Below, piece after piece: positions 35,936 to 44,128 of a stretch of 64,000 bases of DNA. The notes beneath the pieces were generated by a model. It was given only the letters and a program-made list of their open reading frames with translations, was not told the DNA's origin and searched no databases. The stretch comes from Euzebya tangerina (GTDB lineage Bacteria; Actinomycetota; Nitriliruptoria; Euzebyales; Euzebyaceae): NCBI RefSeq assembly GCF_003074135.1, contig NZ_PPDK01000003.1, forward strand, positions 186,001 through 250,000, written 5' to 3'. How positions within the stretch are numbered: position 1 is the stretch's first letter; every line of letters begins with the position of its first letter. The position numbers were made by a program, and so were the translations under genes.

Positions 35936-36802
35936 ATGTCACCGCTCACCGTAACCAAGGATCGTGCTGAGACCGAGGAGGCACTGATCCGAGCCAACCT
36001 TCCCCTGGCGCACTACGGGGTCGCCGAAGTAGCCGGTCGAGTCCCCAAGCACGTCTCCCGCGACGACCTGGAGAGCGCCGCCATGTATGGCCTCGCCCAA
36101 GCCGCGCGGGCCTTCGACCCGGACAAGGGCATCGACTTCGACAAGTACGCGATGATCCGGATCCGCGGGGCTCTGCTCGACGAGCTGCGCTCGCGTGACT
36201 GGGCCAGCCGGGGAGTGCGGGCGGCGGCACGCCAAGTTGAGGCGGCGAAGGAACGGCTCACGGCCCGCCTTGGCCGGACCCCCTCCGAGGCAGAGACGGC
36301 GGCCGAGTTGGGGTGCTCGATCGACAAGGTGCAGCAGATCCGCCACGACGTCCACCGGGGCACGGTGCTCAACTACGAGTCGTTCTTGGCCGACGGCGAG
36401 GTGGCGGACATCCTGCCGGCCCCGGAGCCGACGCCGCTCGAGCAGATGATGTCGCGCGAGAAGCGGGCCTTCCTGCTCGACGCTGTGGTCGCGCTCCCCG
36501 ACCGTCTGCGGCACGTGGTCGTCGGCTACTTCTTCGAGGAGCGGCCGATGCAGGAGATCGCTGGTGAGCTTGGGGTCACCGAGTCGCGCGTGTCCCAGAT
36601 GCGCGGCGAGGCCCTCCGCCTGATGCACGCCGGCATCACGGCCAACCTCGATCCTGCGTTGTTGCCACCCGAACCCCGTCCAGCAGGCCGGGTCGCCGCC
36701 CGCAAGGCGACCTACTATCGTGCGGTTGCCGCTGGGTCCCAGGTGTCTGAGCGCCTGGCCGCGACCCCCCGCCCACTGGCCGACCGATTGGCTGCCGCGT
36801 AG
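35936..36802 (+). CDS. FliA/WhiG-type sigma-70 factor
   Basis: 288 residues with regions 2, 3 and 4. Region 2 (DDLESAAMYGLAQAARAFDPDKG, then FDKYAMIRIRGALLDELRSRDWASR) is diagnostic of the FliA/WhiG class; region 3 has GRTPSEAETAAELG; region 4 has RHVVVGYFFEERPMQEIAGELGVTESRVSQM. The ~45-residue tail after region 4 is unusual. No flagellar genes are in the window, so a development or surface regulon is likelier (inference). A secreted CWB2 protein follows after 50 bp and may be co-transcribed. ATG 35936 lacks a clear Shine-Dalgarno sequence. Confidence 0.88.
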   Translation: MSPLTVTKDRAETEEALIRANLPLAHYGVAEVAGRVPKHVSRDDLESAAMYGLAQAARAFDPDKGIDFDKYAMIRIRGALLDELRSRDWASRGVRAAARQVEAAKERLTARLGRTPSEAETAAELGCSIDKVQQIRHDVHRGTVLNYESFLADGEVADILPAPEPTPLEQMMSREKRAFLLDAVVALPDRLRHVVVGYFFEERPMQEIAGELGVTESRVSQMRGEALRLMHAGITANLDPALLPPEPRPAGRVAARKATYYRAVAAGSQVSERLAATPRPLADRLAAA

Positions 36803-36852
36803 CCACCAGGAGCAACATACGCTTGGTCGGACCGTTTCCGAGGAGCTATGCA

Positions 36853-38403
36853 ATGCGTTCGACACCAGCCGACCTGCCACGCCTGAGCAGCCTGGCCGGA
36901 GCCCTGTTGCTGCTGGCAGCGCTCCTCGTGACGGCGACGCCGGCCGCCGCTGAGTCCGAGTGCTACGGCGACGCTGCCGGCGACGTTCGCGACAACGCCG
37001 CCACGGCTGCCGGTGAGGGCGGCGTGGTGCTCGGGGACGAGCCACGCATCGACATCCTCGCGGGGTGCGTCGAGCTGACGCCGGAGTTCGTCGAGATCGC
37101 CGTCCGCGTCGTGGACGCCGTCGACCCGATGGAGGACCCGTCCTGGGGGGCTGGGGAGGCTGCCATCGGTGCGGCCATCGACCTCGGTGGGGACCTCAGC
37201 AGCGAGGGCAACGCCGTGGAGGAGTACACCGTCAACTACGGACTGCTGCCCGAGGGTGAGATCGGCGTGGCGGTCTACGAGTTCGACCCGGACATGCAGG
37301 GCAGTGGTCTGCCGGTGTGCGAGGGCGACGGCATCTACGACGGCGTGCGGTACCGCATGCGATTCCCCACCTCCTGCATCGGTGACCCGGCCCAGATCAG
37401 CGCCGCCGTCTTCGGGCTGTACGGCTCTGATGTGGACAACCAGGCGACCACGGGCTTCTACGACGAGGTGCCGATCTTCCCGGACTACAACGGCCCCTAC
37501 ACCCCCGCTCCAGACCCGCCGACTGATGTTGAGCGGTTGGCCGGCCCAGCCCGCGTCGACACCGCCATCGCCGTCAGCCAGGATGACTTCGAGGCCGGCA
37601 CGGCGGGTGCGGTCGTCCTCGCCCGAGCTGACCTGTTCCCCGATGCGCTGGTGGCCGCCCCTCTGGCCGTTGCCGTGAATGGCCCGCTGCTGCTGACACC
37701 GAGCTTCGCGGTCGCACAGATCGTGGAGGACGAGATCGCCAGGGTCCTGCCGCCAGGCGGGACGGTCTACCTCTCAGGCGGCGAGGCGGCCCTCAGCGCC
37801 GATGTCGCGGCCGAGATCGAGGCGCTGGGCTACGTCGTCCAACGCGCTGCCGGTCCGAGTCGCTACGCCACGGCCGTGGAGGTCGCGCGGGCCTCCGGAC
37901 CCGACCCCGATCTGATCGTGGTGGCCAACGGAAACGACTTCCCCGAGGCTCTCGTCGGAGGCTCCCTGGCCGCCGCAGAGGGTGGCGTCGAGATCATCTC
38001 CAACGGCGAGCAGTTGGACGACACGGCCACGGCCTACCTGGCCGAACACCCGGACGCTGAGGTCCTTGCCATCGGGCCGGTTGCCTCGGCTGCCGTTCCC
38101 GACGCCGCCTCGATCAGCGGCCCGGATGTGTTCACCACCTCGGTCCTGGTCGCGCAAGAGCGCTACACCGATCCGACCGCCGCGGGCATCGCCAGCGGCA
38201 CGAACTTCCCTGATGGGTTGACCGGTGGCGCCAACGCCGGTCGGCGTGGCGTGCCGCTGCTGCTGAGCACCCCCGATCTGCTGCCGGACAGCGTGGACGC
38301 CTACTTGGACGGCTTGGACCTGCAGACCACCGTCATGTACGGCGGCACCGTGGCTCTGGCCTACCAGGTCGAGGCGTCGGTCGACGCGAACATCGGGAAC
38401 TAG
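36853..38403 (+). CDS. Secreted protein with CWB2 cell-wall-binding repeats
   Basis: 516 residues. A signal peptide (hydrophobic LAGALLLLAALLVTATPAAA) cleaves near 35. A ~190-residue N-terminal domain (ESECYGDAAGDVRDN onward) is unrecognised. Then come three CWB2 repeats (each with the pattern R..TA..VS, FPDAL and GG..L), from DVERLAGPARVDTAIAVS near 234 to the end. CWB2 trimers anchor proteins to wall polymers by non-covalent binding. ATG 36853 has AGGAG seven bases upstream. It follows the sigma-factor gene by 50 bp. Confidence 0.88.
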   Translation: MRSTPADLPRLSSLAGALLLLAALLVTATPAAAESECYGDAAGDVRDNAATAAGEGGVVLGDEPRIDILAGCVELTPEFVEIAVRVVDAVDPMEDPSWGAGEAAIGAAIDLGGDLSSEGNAVEEYTVNYGLLPEGEIGVAVYEFDPDMQGSGLPVCEGDGIYDGVRYRMRFPTSCIGDPAQISAAVFGLYGSDVDNQATTGFYDEVPIFPDYNGPYTPAPDPPTDVERLAGPARVDTAIAVSQDDFEAGTAGAVVLARADLFPDALVAAPLAVAVNGPLLLTPSFAVAQIVEDEIARVLPPGGTVYLSGGEAALSADVAAEIEALGYVVQRAAGPSRYATAVEVARASGPDPDLIVVANGNDFPEALVGGSLAAAEGGVEIISNGEQLDDTATAYLAEHPDAEVLAIGPVASAAVPDAASISGPDVFTTSVLVAQERYTDPTAAGIASGTNFPDGLTGGANAGRRGVPLLLSTPDLLPDSVDAYLDGLDLQTTVMYGGTVALAYQVEASVDANIGN

Positions 38404-38433
38404 GCCCAAGCCCTCCTCCGCGGAGGACTCGAC

Positions 38434-38466
38434 CGCGCCCGGCCTCCACGGCCGGGCGCGTCTTCT
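38434..38466 (+). terminator. Intrinsic terminator after the CWB2 gene
   Basis: An 11-bp perfect stem CGCGCCCGGCC (38434-38444) and GGCCGGGCGCG (38450-38460) with loop TCCAC, then TCTTCT. A second perfect 14-bp palindrome TCCTCCGCGGAGGA lies just before it at 38414-38427. Confidence 0.8.
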
Positions 38467-38523
38467 GGTGGCCGCTGCGCCAACGGGTCTCATCGTCGAT
38501 GGTCGATCGGTGCGGTGGCGCGA

Positions 38524-38565
38524 GTTGCACAATTCCTTTGCACAGTAGTTGTGCACAAGTACTCT
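38524..38565 (+). promoter_or_regulatory. ArsR promoter with overlapping TTGCACA operators
   Basis: The -35 TTGCAC (38538-38543), a 16-bp spacer and the -10 TACTCT (38560-38565) stand seven bases before GTG 38573, so the mRNA is probably leaderless. The same stretch repeats TTGCACA on both strands, including the perfect palindrome TTGTGCACAA, a likely autoregulatory operator for the ArsR protein. Confidence 0.65.
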
Positions 38566-38572
38566 GCACCAC

Positions 38573-39166
38573 GTGCCGACCGACCGCGAGCCCACGTCCG
38601 TCCGACTGAGCAGCGCGCAGATCCGCTGTCTCGCGCACCCCCTTCGCAGCCGTCTGCTGGCCAGCCTGCGCGTCGACGGTCCCCTCACGTCGGCCCGACT
38701 GGCGGACCGCCTCGGCACCAACACCGGCGCGACCAGCTACCACCTCAGGCAGTTGGCGGAGGTCGGTCTGGTGGAGGAGGTCGAGGACCTCGGGACCGCC
38801 CGGGAGCGCTGGTGGGCCTCCGCCCACACCTTCTCGACGTGGCACGAGACCGACTTCGACGACGACCCCGACGATCGGGCGGCCGCCGAGTGGCTGGTGG
38901 ACAGCTACACCCGGAACAAGCAGCGCTGGCGCGAGTACTGGCTGGCCACCCGGCGGACGTGGTCGACGGAGTGGCGGCGAGCGGCCGACTTCTCCGACAT
39001 CTCTCTGGAGGTGACGCCGGACGAACTGCGCTCGCTGACGGCCGAGTTGCTCGAGGTCGTCAAGCGCCATAGACAGGCTGCCCTGGACGATCCCGACCGC
39101 AACGGCGACATAGCCCGCGTCCTGGTCCTGTTGGAGGCCTTCCCCGCCCCCGAGATCCACCTGTGA
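38573..39166 (+). CDS. ArsR-type winged-helix regulator
   Basis: 197 residues. The winged HTH runs from LAHPLRSRLLASL through TNTGATSYHLRQLAEVGLVEE. The rest is helical and Trp-rich and may sense a ligand. No Cys-rich metal site is present, so it is not a typical metal sensor. GTG 38573 is chosen from the promoter spacing and because the upstream extension would run through the promoter. Its stop overlaps the start of an MFS gene, so it very probably controls that exporter. Confidence 0.85.
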   Translation: MPTDREPTSVRLSSAQIRCLAHPLRSRLLASLRVDGPLTSARLADRLGTNTGATSYHLRQLAEVGLVEEVEDLGTARERWWASAHTFSTWHETDFDDDPDDRAAAEWLVDSYTRNKQRWREYWLATRRTWSTEWRRAADFSDISLEVTPDELRSLTAELLEVVKRHRQAALDDPDRNGDIARVLVLLEAFPAPEIHL

Positions 39167-40443
39167 GCACTCCCCCGGTCTCGGACCGGCCGCTCAGCGC
39201 CGCCGAGGCCCGTCACCGCTTCCTGATCCTGCGCGGCCTCCGCTGGCTCTCGACCGGGCTCATCGTCCCGGTGTTCATCCTGATCATGCTGGACCGGGGA
39301 CTGTCGCTGGCCGACATCGGCCTGGCGGTGGCCGCCCAGGGTGTCGCGACACTCGTGCTGGAACTGCCGACCGGTGGATTGGCGGACGCCATCGGCCGGC
39401 GGCGCGTACTGCTGATCGCCAGCATCTTCTCGGTCGGATCGTTCCTGCTGCTGCTGGTTGCCGAATCACTCCTGCTCTTCGCCGTCGTCTGGGCGATCCA
39501 AGGGGTGTATCGAGCCTTGGAGAGCGGCCCGCTGGATGCCTGGTACGTCGACACGGCTCAGGCAGCCGACCCTGAGGCGGACATCGAGGCCACCTTGGCC
39601 CGTGGCGCCGTCGTCCTCTCGAGCGCAATCGCCTCCGGCTCGTTGCTCTCCAGTGGCCTGGTCGCCTGGCAGCCGTTGCCCGGGGTCGATCCCCTCGTGA
39701 CGCCCGTCCTTGCAGCGCTGGTCGTCATGATCATCGAGGTGCTGGCCCTGATCCGTCTGATGCGCGAACCGGAGATCGAGGCGAGCGCCACACTCCGTCA
39801 GACCGTCCGAGCGGTTCCGACTGTTGTGCGCGAGGCCGTTGGGATCGTTCGCGGAAGCCGGGTGCTGACCATCCTCGTGACCATTGAGGTGCTGTGGGGG
39901 TTGGGCATGGTGGCCTTCGAGCTGTTCACACCAGCCAAGCTGGAGCTGATCCTGCAGGACGCCGATCTGGCGGCCCAGATCGTGGGACCGATGCAGACCG
40001 GTGCGTGGATCGCCAGCGCCGTCGGGGCCGCCCTCGTCCCTCGGCTCGTCCGGGTCGTGGGCGGTGCGCAGCGCGCGGCTACGGTCCTCCTGGCAGCACA
40101 GGCGCTCTTCGTGGTTGCTATCGGCCTGGCCACCGGTCCGATCGGTGTCGTCATCGCCTTCTTGGTCACGATGATGACGCACGGAGCCGCCAACCCCGTC
40201 CACCAGGGATTGCTCCACCGCGCGGTGACCCACCCAGGGCGCCGGGCCACCGTGGTGTCCGCCAACAGCCTGGCCGCACGACTTGGCGGCCTGATCGGCA
40301 GCATCGGCCTCGGGGCACTGGGGGACGCAACGAGCCTGAACACCGCGATCCTCGCTGGCGCCGGCGCCCTCGCCCTTGCCGCCCCGCTCTACCTGCGCGC
40401 CCGGGTTCCGACGAGTCCGGCCGAGGGAACGCTGCCCGCATGA
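39163..40443 (+). CDS. MFS transporter
   Basis: 426 residues, ~10-12 membrane helices. The motif-A-like loop GGLADAIGRRRVLL between helices two and three, and the repeat around MTHGAANPVHQGLLHRAV, fit the major facilitator superfamily. GTG 39163 overlaps the ArsR stop. Likely a drug or metabolite exporter induced through the upstream regulator. Substrate unknown. Confidence 0.85.
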   Translation: MSTPPVSDRPLSAAEARHRFLILRGLRWLSTGLIVPVFILIMLDRGLSLADIGLAVAAQGVATLVLELPTGGLADAIGRRRVLLIASIFSVGSFLLLLVAESLLLFAVVWAIQGVYRALESGPLDAWYVDTAQAADPEADIEATLARGAVVLSSAIASGSLLSSGLVAWQPLPGVDPLVTPVLAALVVMIIEVLALIRLMREPEIEASATLRQTVRAVPTVVREAVGIVRGSRVLTILVTIEVLWGLGMVAFELFTPAKLELILQDADLAAQIVGPMQTGAWIASAVGAALVPRLVRVVGGAQRAATVLLAAQALFVVAIGLATGPIGVVIAFLVTMMTHGAANPVHQGLLHRAVTHPGRRATVVSANSLAARLGGLIGSIGLGALGDATSLNTAILAGAGALALAAPLYLRARVPTSPAEGTLPA

Positions 40444-41564
40444 CACCTCACATCGTTGTCATCGGCGGCGGCTACGCCGGTGTCATGGCGGCCCGCTCGG
40501 CTGCCGACCACGGCGCGGACGTGACGATCGTCGACGCGGTTGGCAATCATGAGTTCCTCCCCCGGCTGGCCACGGTCGCTGCGGGAGCCGGTCCCGTGGA
40601 CGACGCCGACGCGCCGCTGACGGAGCTGCTCCACGGCATCAGCGTCATGCCAGAGACGGCCACCGCCATCGACCACCACGGCCGCGCGGTCAAGACCACC
40701 AACGGGGCGCTGACCTATGACGCGCTGGTCGTGTCCGTCGGCGCCTCGAGTACGCCACCACCCATACCGGGGCTGGCCGAGTGGGGGTGGACGCTGAAGT
40801 CCGCCGAGGACGCCCGGCGCCTGCGAGACCACCTCCGCGGAGCCGAACGTGTCGTGATCGTCGGCGCCGGCTCAACCGGGACCCAACTGGCTGGCGAGCT
40901 GTCGGCCCAGCGCCGGGACGTCGTCATAACCCTCACCGAGATGACGGACCGGATCCTGCCCTCACTCCCCCGAGCCCTGGCGCATCGTGCGCAACAGATT
41001 CTCCGCTCCAGAGGCGTGGTCATCCGGACGGGACGAGCGCTGCGGGAGGCCGGGCCAGGTGGCGCCGTATTCGATGACGAGGAGGAGGTCGCCGGAACGG
41101 TCGTGTGGACCGGCGGCTTCATGGCCGACGGGACGGAGTTGCTGCCGGAAGCGGTGACCCTCGACGGTCGAGTTGTCGTTGACCGCTGCGGTCAGGTGGG
41201 CGGCCACGGCCCGCTCTTCGCGGCCGGTGACATCGCTGCACACCGGGGTGCTGGAGGCCGGGTCCTGCCCCAGACCGCACAGGTTGCCGTCCAGGCCGGT
41301 GCGTTGGCCGGCGAGAACGCCGTCCGGGTGGCCGAGGGACGAGCGCCGCGCCGCAAGACGCTGCGTCACATCGGGTGGGTGCTGCCGCTCGGGGGCGGCC
41401 ACGCCGTGGGCCAGGTCGGACCTGTCAGCCTGGCCGACCCGCTCACCTCTCGTCTGGCGCCGCTGCTGCACGACGTCATCGACCTGCGGCACCTCTTCAC
41501 CGTCGGCGGTCTACCGGCCGTCGTGGGCCACCGACAGCAACCGCTCGGGTGGCCCCCGGCCTGA
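40440..41564 (+). CDS. NAD(P)/FAD-dependent oxidoreductase (type II NADH dehydrogenase-like)
   Basis: 374 residues with two Rossmann motifs, FAD-binding VVIGGGYAGVMAARSA at the N-terminus and NAD-binding VVIVGAGSTGTQLAGEL near 140, and the FAD-contacting FAAGDIA near 262. This matches NDH-2-like enzymes but is shorter than the usual 400-450 residues and lacks an obvious membrane-binding C-terminal helix. ATG 40440 overlaps the MFS stop, so it completes the ArsR-MFS operon. The electron acceptor is unknown. A MITE-like element begins 10 bp past its stop. Confidence 0.85.
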   Translation: MTPHIVVIGGGYAGVMAARSAADHGADVTIVDAVGNHEFLPRLATVAAGAGPVDDADAPLTELLHGISVMPETATAIDHHGRAVKTTNGALTYDALVVSVGASSTPPPIPGLAEWGWTLKSAEDARRLRDHLRGAERVVIVGAGSTGTQLAGELSAQRRDVVITLTEMTDRILPSLPRALAHRAQQILRSRGVVIRTGRALREAGPGGAVFDDEEEVAGTVVWTGGFMADGTELLPEAVTLDGRVVVDRCGQVGGHGPLFAAGDIAAHRGAGGRVLPQTAQVAVQAGALAGENAVRVAEGRAPRRKTLRHIGWVLPLGGGHAVGQVGPVSLADPLTSRLAPLLHDVIDLRHLFTVGGLPAVVGHRQQPLGWPPA

Positions 41565-41573
41565 CCGGCACTG

Positions 41574-41805
41574 GCGTTCACCCTCCGATAACGCGACGTC
41601 TCAGAGCGGATTCACCACTCCGGCACCTACCGAGCCGGGACCACGAGGGTCTCGGTGGCTTCGGTGCTGGTATGGGTTGCCTTGTTGGTGTCCTCTACTG
41701 GGACCCGGGCTGTCCGAAGACGGCCCTGCGATCCGGTCGGCGAGACCAACAACCACAGCCCTACATAAACGAAAGTCTCCGAGCGGGTTTGTGGAGGGTG
41801 AACAC
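41574..41805. mobile_element. 232-bp MITE-like element with 13-bp terminal inverted repeats
   Basis: The ends are GCGTTCACCCTCC (41574-41586) and, inverted, GTGTTCACCCTCC (41805-41793), matching at 12 of 13 positions. Perfect 5-bp direct repeats CACTG abut both ends (41569-41573 and 41806-41810), as expected for a target-site duplication. The interior is non-coding and less GC-rich than its surroundings, including CCTACATAAACGAAAG. No transposase is encoded, so it would depend on one elsewhere. It fills most of the 340-bp convergent gap 41565-41904; the remaining ~95 bp (41811-41904) show nothing clear. Confidence 0.7.
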
Positions 41806-41904
41806 CACTGCCGATCGGCGCAGCCCTGAGGGTAGGACAACCCGGCCGGGCCTGCAGCCAGTCGAATGGCACGGTCCCCTGGGCCCCTGCCACGAGGCGC
41901 CGCT

Positions 41905-42483
41905 CTACTCGAACAGACCCATTCGCATGGCTGCGGCCACCGCTGCGGTGCGGTTCCGGGCCCCCAGGCGGTCGAAGACCTCCTGGCAGTGCGCCTTGAC
42001 GGTGCGCTCGGTCACCCCGAGTCGTTCCGCGATCTCGGGGTTGGTCAGCCCCTCCTTGAGGAACTCGAGCACCTCGCCCTGCCGCGGCGAGAGGATCGGC
42101 TTGGCCTCGATGGGCTCGAGTTCGAGCACCTCGGTGTCGTCGTCGCCCGACATGTTCGCGCTGCGGTCCTCGAAGCGCGTCTCGACGTTGCCGAACTTGA
42201 CCATGTCGCCGTGCTTCAGCGCCGCGGACCCCTGAACCTGCTCGTCGTTCACCCAGGTCCCGCCCGTGCTCTTCAAGTCTTCGATCAACACCGCCCCTGC
42301 GGTCTTGCGGATGGCCGCATGCGCCCGCGACACGTGGGGGTCGTCCAACACGAGGTCAGAGGTCGACCGGCGTCCCAGGATCTGTTCATCGGCGTCGACC
42401 ACCAGCACACGCCCCTTGTGGGGACCCTCACTGGTGACCACGAACATCGGTAGCGGGGTGAGCCGCTTGGCTGGTCCTACCAC
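41905..42483 (-). CDS. FHA-LuxR fusion transcriptional regulator
   Basis: 192 residues. An N-terminal FHA phosphothreonine-binding domain (LGRRSTSDLVLDDPHVSRAHAAI, then STGGTWVN) is joined through a ~30-residue acidic linker to a C-terminal LuxR helix-turn-helix (LSPRQGEVLEFLKEGLTNPEIAERLGVTERTVKAHCQEVF). There is no receiver domain. It probably couples Ser/Thr kinase signalling to transcription (inference). GTG 42483 lies ten bases after GGAGGAG and overlaps the end of the PHP gene by 7 bp, so the two are translationally coupled. Confidence 0.85.
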   Translation of the reverse strand: MVGPAKRLTPLPMFVVTSEGPHKGRVLVVDADEQILGRRSTSDLVLDDPHVSRAHAAIRKTAGAVLIEDLKSTGGTWVNDEQVQGSAALKHGDMVKFGNVETRFEDRSANMSGDDDTEVLELEPIEAKPILSPRQGEVLEFLKEGLTNPEIAERLGVTERTVKAHCQEVFDRLGARNRTAAVAAAMRMGLFE

Positions 42484-43331
42484 TGGCTGAGTTCTCCTCC
42501 GGCCCTGAATCGTAGTGCAGAGACCATTGCATCATGCGTGCTGTCGGCACCCATACTGGCTGATTGTGCCTCACCATGGAAGTCGCTGCTGCAGGTCAGG
42601 ATCAGATCCCGTCGGGCAGCAGTGCGCGCCCATGCGTCGGCGGCTTCGGGCTCGTAAGCCTGCCGCGGTGACTCGATTCCCGCCAGTCCGGCCGTACACA
42701 TGGCGTCGAGCAGGTGACTGTCGACGCCACCCCAGGTGGGATGGGCCAGGACGGCTGCCCCGCCCGCTGCGCGGATGAGCTCCACCGCCTGGACGGGACC
42801 AAGTGCACCCTTGGGGACGTAGGCCGGACCCCCTTCCCGCAGGTACTGCTTGAACGCCTGCCCGACCGTCGGGACGACTCCCGCAAGGACCATGGCCCGG
42901 GCAACATGTGGACGGCCCAGCGTCGCACGGTCCGCCTGGCCGAGGAGCCGCTCGACGTCGACGGCCCCGCCGAGCTGGTTGACCCGCTGCGCCATCGCGA
43001 CCGCCCGATCCCGCCGGGCCGTCCGCAGCCGCCGCAGCTCCCGCGTCAGGGGATTGTCGTCGTCGCGGACCCACAGTCCGAGGACGTGGACGCTCATGGC
43101 AGGGCCGTCCACGCCGGCGGGCTGGGGGACCTCGGCGGACAACTCCACCCCCGGGATCCACTCCAAGCCGAACGTCGAGCACGCCTGGCTGCTCTCCTCG
43201 AAGTGGGCGACGGTGTCGTGGTCGGTGATCGCAAGGCCGGTCAACCCGCTCGCCCATGCCATCCGGGCCAGGTCGTAGGGGCCAGCCAGACCATCGGAGT
43301 AGGTGGTGTGCGTGTGAAGATCGGCAGGCAT
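42477..43331 (-). CDS. PHP-domain phosphoesterase (RNase AM/YciV-like)
   Basis: 284 residues. PHP metal motifs are DLHTHTTYSDG at the N-terminus, ITDHDTVAHFEE, PGVELSAE, AHPTWGG and the C-terminal SSDFHGEA. Family members are trinuclear-metal phosphatases such as 3',5'-nucleotide phosphatase or the 5'-3' exoribonuclease RNase AM. ATG 43331 lies eight bases behind a minus-strand TACCGT, suggesting a leaderless mRNA. It is upstream of, and overlaps, the FHA-LuxR gene and is divergent from a methyltransferase. Confidence 0.88.
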   Translation of the reverse strand: MPADLHTHTTYSDGLAGPYDLARMAWASGLTGLAITDHDTVAHFEESSQACSTFGLEWIPGVELSAEVPQPAGVDGPAMSVHVLGLWVRDDDNPLTRELRRLRTARRDRAVAMAQRVNQLGGAVDVERLLGQADRATLGRPHVARAMVLAGVVPTVGQAFKQYLREGGPAYVPKGALGPVQAVELIRAAGGAAVLAHPTWGGVDSHLLDAMCTAGLAGIESPRQAYEPEAADAWARTAARRDLILTCSSDFHGEAQSASMGADSTHDAMVSALRFRAGGELSQW

Positions 43332-43394
43332 GACGGGTCACGGTATTCGCGGCCTGTGACAGCGCCGAGGCCCCGTGTGCCGCACCATGGCGCC

Positions 43395-44126
43395 ATGGGC
43401 ACACCGTGGTGGGCGAGCTTCTTCGACCGCGAGTACACCGACCTGTGGCGCGTTGGCGGCGCCTTCGATCGCACCGCGGAGGAGGTGGAGGGGATCCTCG
43501 GCCTGCTCCCCCAGCGCGACGGCCTGCGAATCCTCGACGTCCCCTGTGGCTTCGGTCGTCACGCCGCCGCCCTCCACGAACGCGGGCACGCGGTGACCGG
43601 CCTGGACCTCTCGACCGACCAGTTGGCCCTGGCTGCCGAGCACCACCCCGGCCCGACGTACATCCACGGCGACATGCGAACACCGCCCGACGGCCCCTTC
43701 GATGCCGTCCTCAACCTCTTCAGCTCGATCGGCTACTTCGAGGACGAAGCCGAGGACCGGCGGGCCATCCGGGCGTGGCACGACCGCCTGGCCCCGGGTG
43801 GCACGCTGCTGATCGAGACCAACCACCGCGATCGGCTGGCCAAGATCTACGACCCGGACGCCGAGATCCCCATCGGCCCGCCGGCCATCGGGGCAGCCGA
43901 GTACGGAGCCATGGACTGGGACACCGGCGTCATGAACCGGACCGTGCGGATGCCAGACGGCACCGAGCGCTCCTTCCACATCCGCGTGTACGCCACGACC
44001 GAACTCCTGGCGGTGGTGCGAGGAGCGGGGTTCGACGACGTCGAGGCCTTCGGCGACTGGTCGGGCAACCGCACCGGCCCGGACGGGCGCCTCATCATCC
44101 GCGCCCGCCGCGGGACCGACGGATGA
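43395..44126 (+). CDS. SAM-dependent methyltransferase (class I)
   Basis: 243 residues with the Rossmann SAM motif I ILDVPCGFGRHAAAL, motif II GLDLSTDQLALA, DMRTPP and LNLFSSIGYFED; the C-terminal beta-strands complete the fold. The substrate is unknown. ATG 43395 is chosen; an in-frame GTG at 43377 would add six residues. It is convergent with the SLC12-like gene, with only 2 bp between their ends. Confidence 0.85.
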   Translation: MGTPWWASFFDREYTDLWRVGGAFDRTAEEVEGILGLLPQRDGLRILDVPCGFGRHAAALHERGHAVTGLDLSTDQLALAAEHHPGPTYIHGDMRTPPDGPFDAVLNLFSSIGYFEDEAEDRRAIRAWHDRLAPGGTLLIETNHRDRLAKIYDPDAEIPIGPPAIGAAEYGAMDWDTGVMNRTVRMPDGTERSFHIRVYATTELLAVVRGAGFDDVEAFGDWSGNRTGPDGRLIIRARRGTDG

Positions 44127-44128
44127 TC

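Noticed and set aside
38414-38427. TCCTCCGCGGAGGA palindrome as an operator
   Set aside because: It lies between the CWB2 stop and a strong terminator, so it is more likely part of the termination region.
41601-41893. Two minus-strand ORFs (79 and 88 residues) within and beside the MITE-like element
   Set aside because: No transposase or other motif; they span the inverted repeats and share frames with non-coding sequence.
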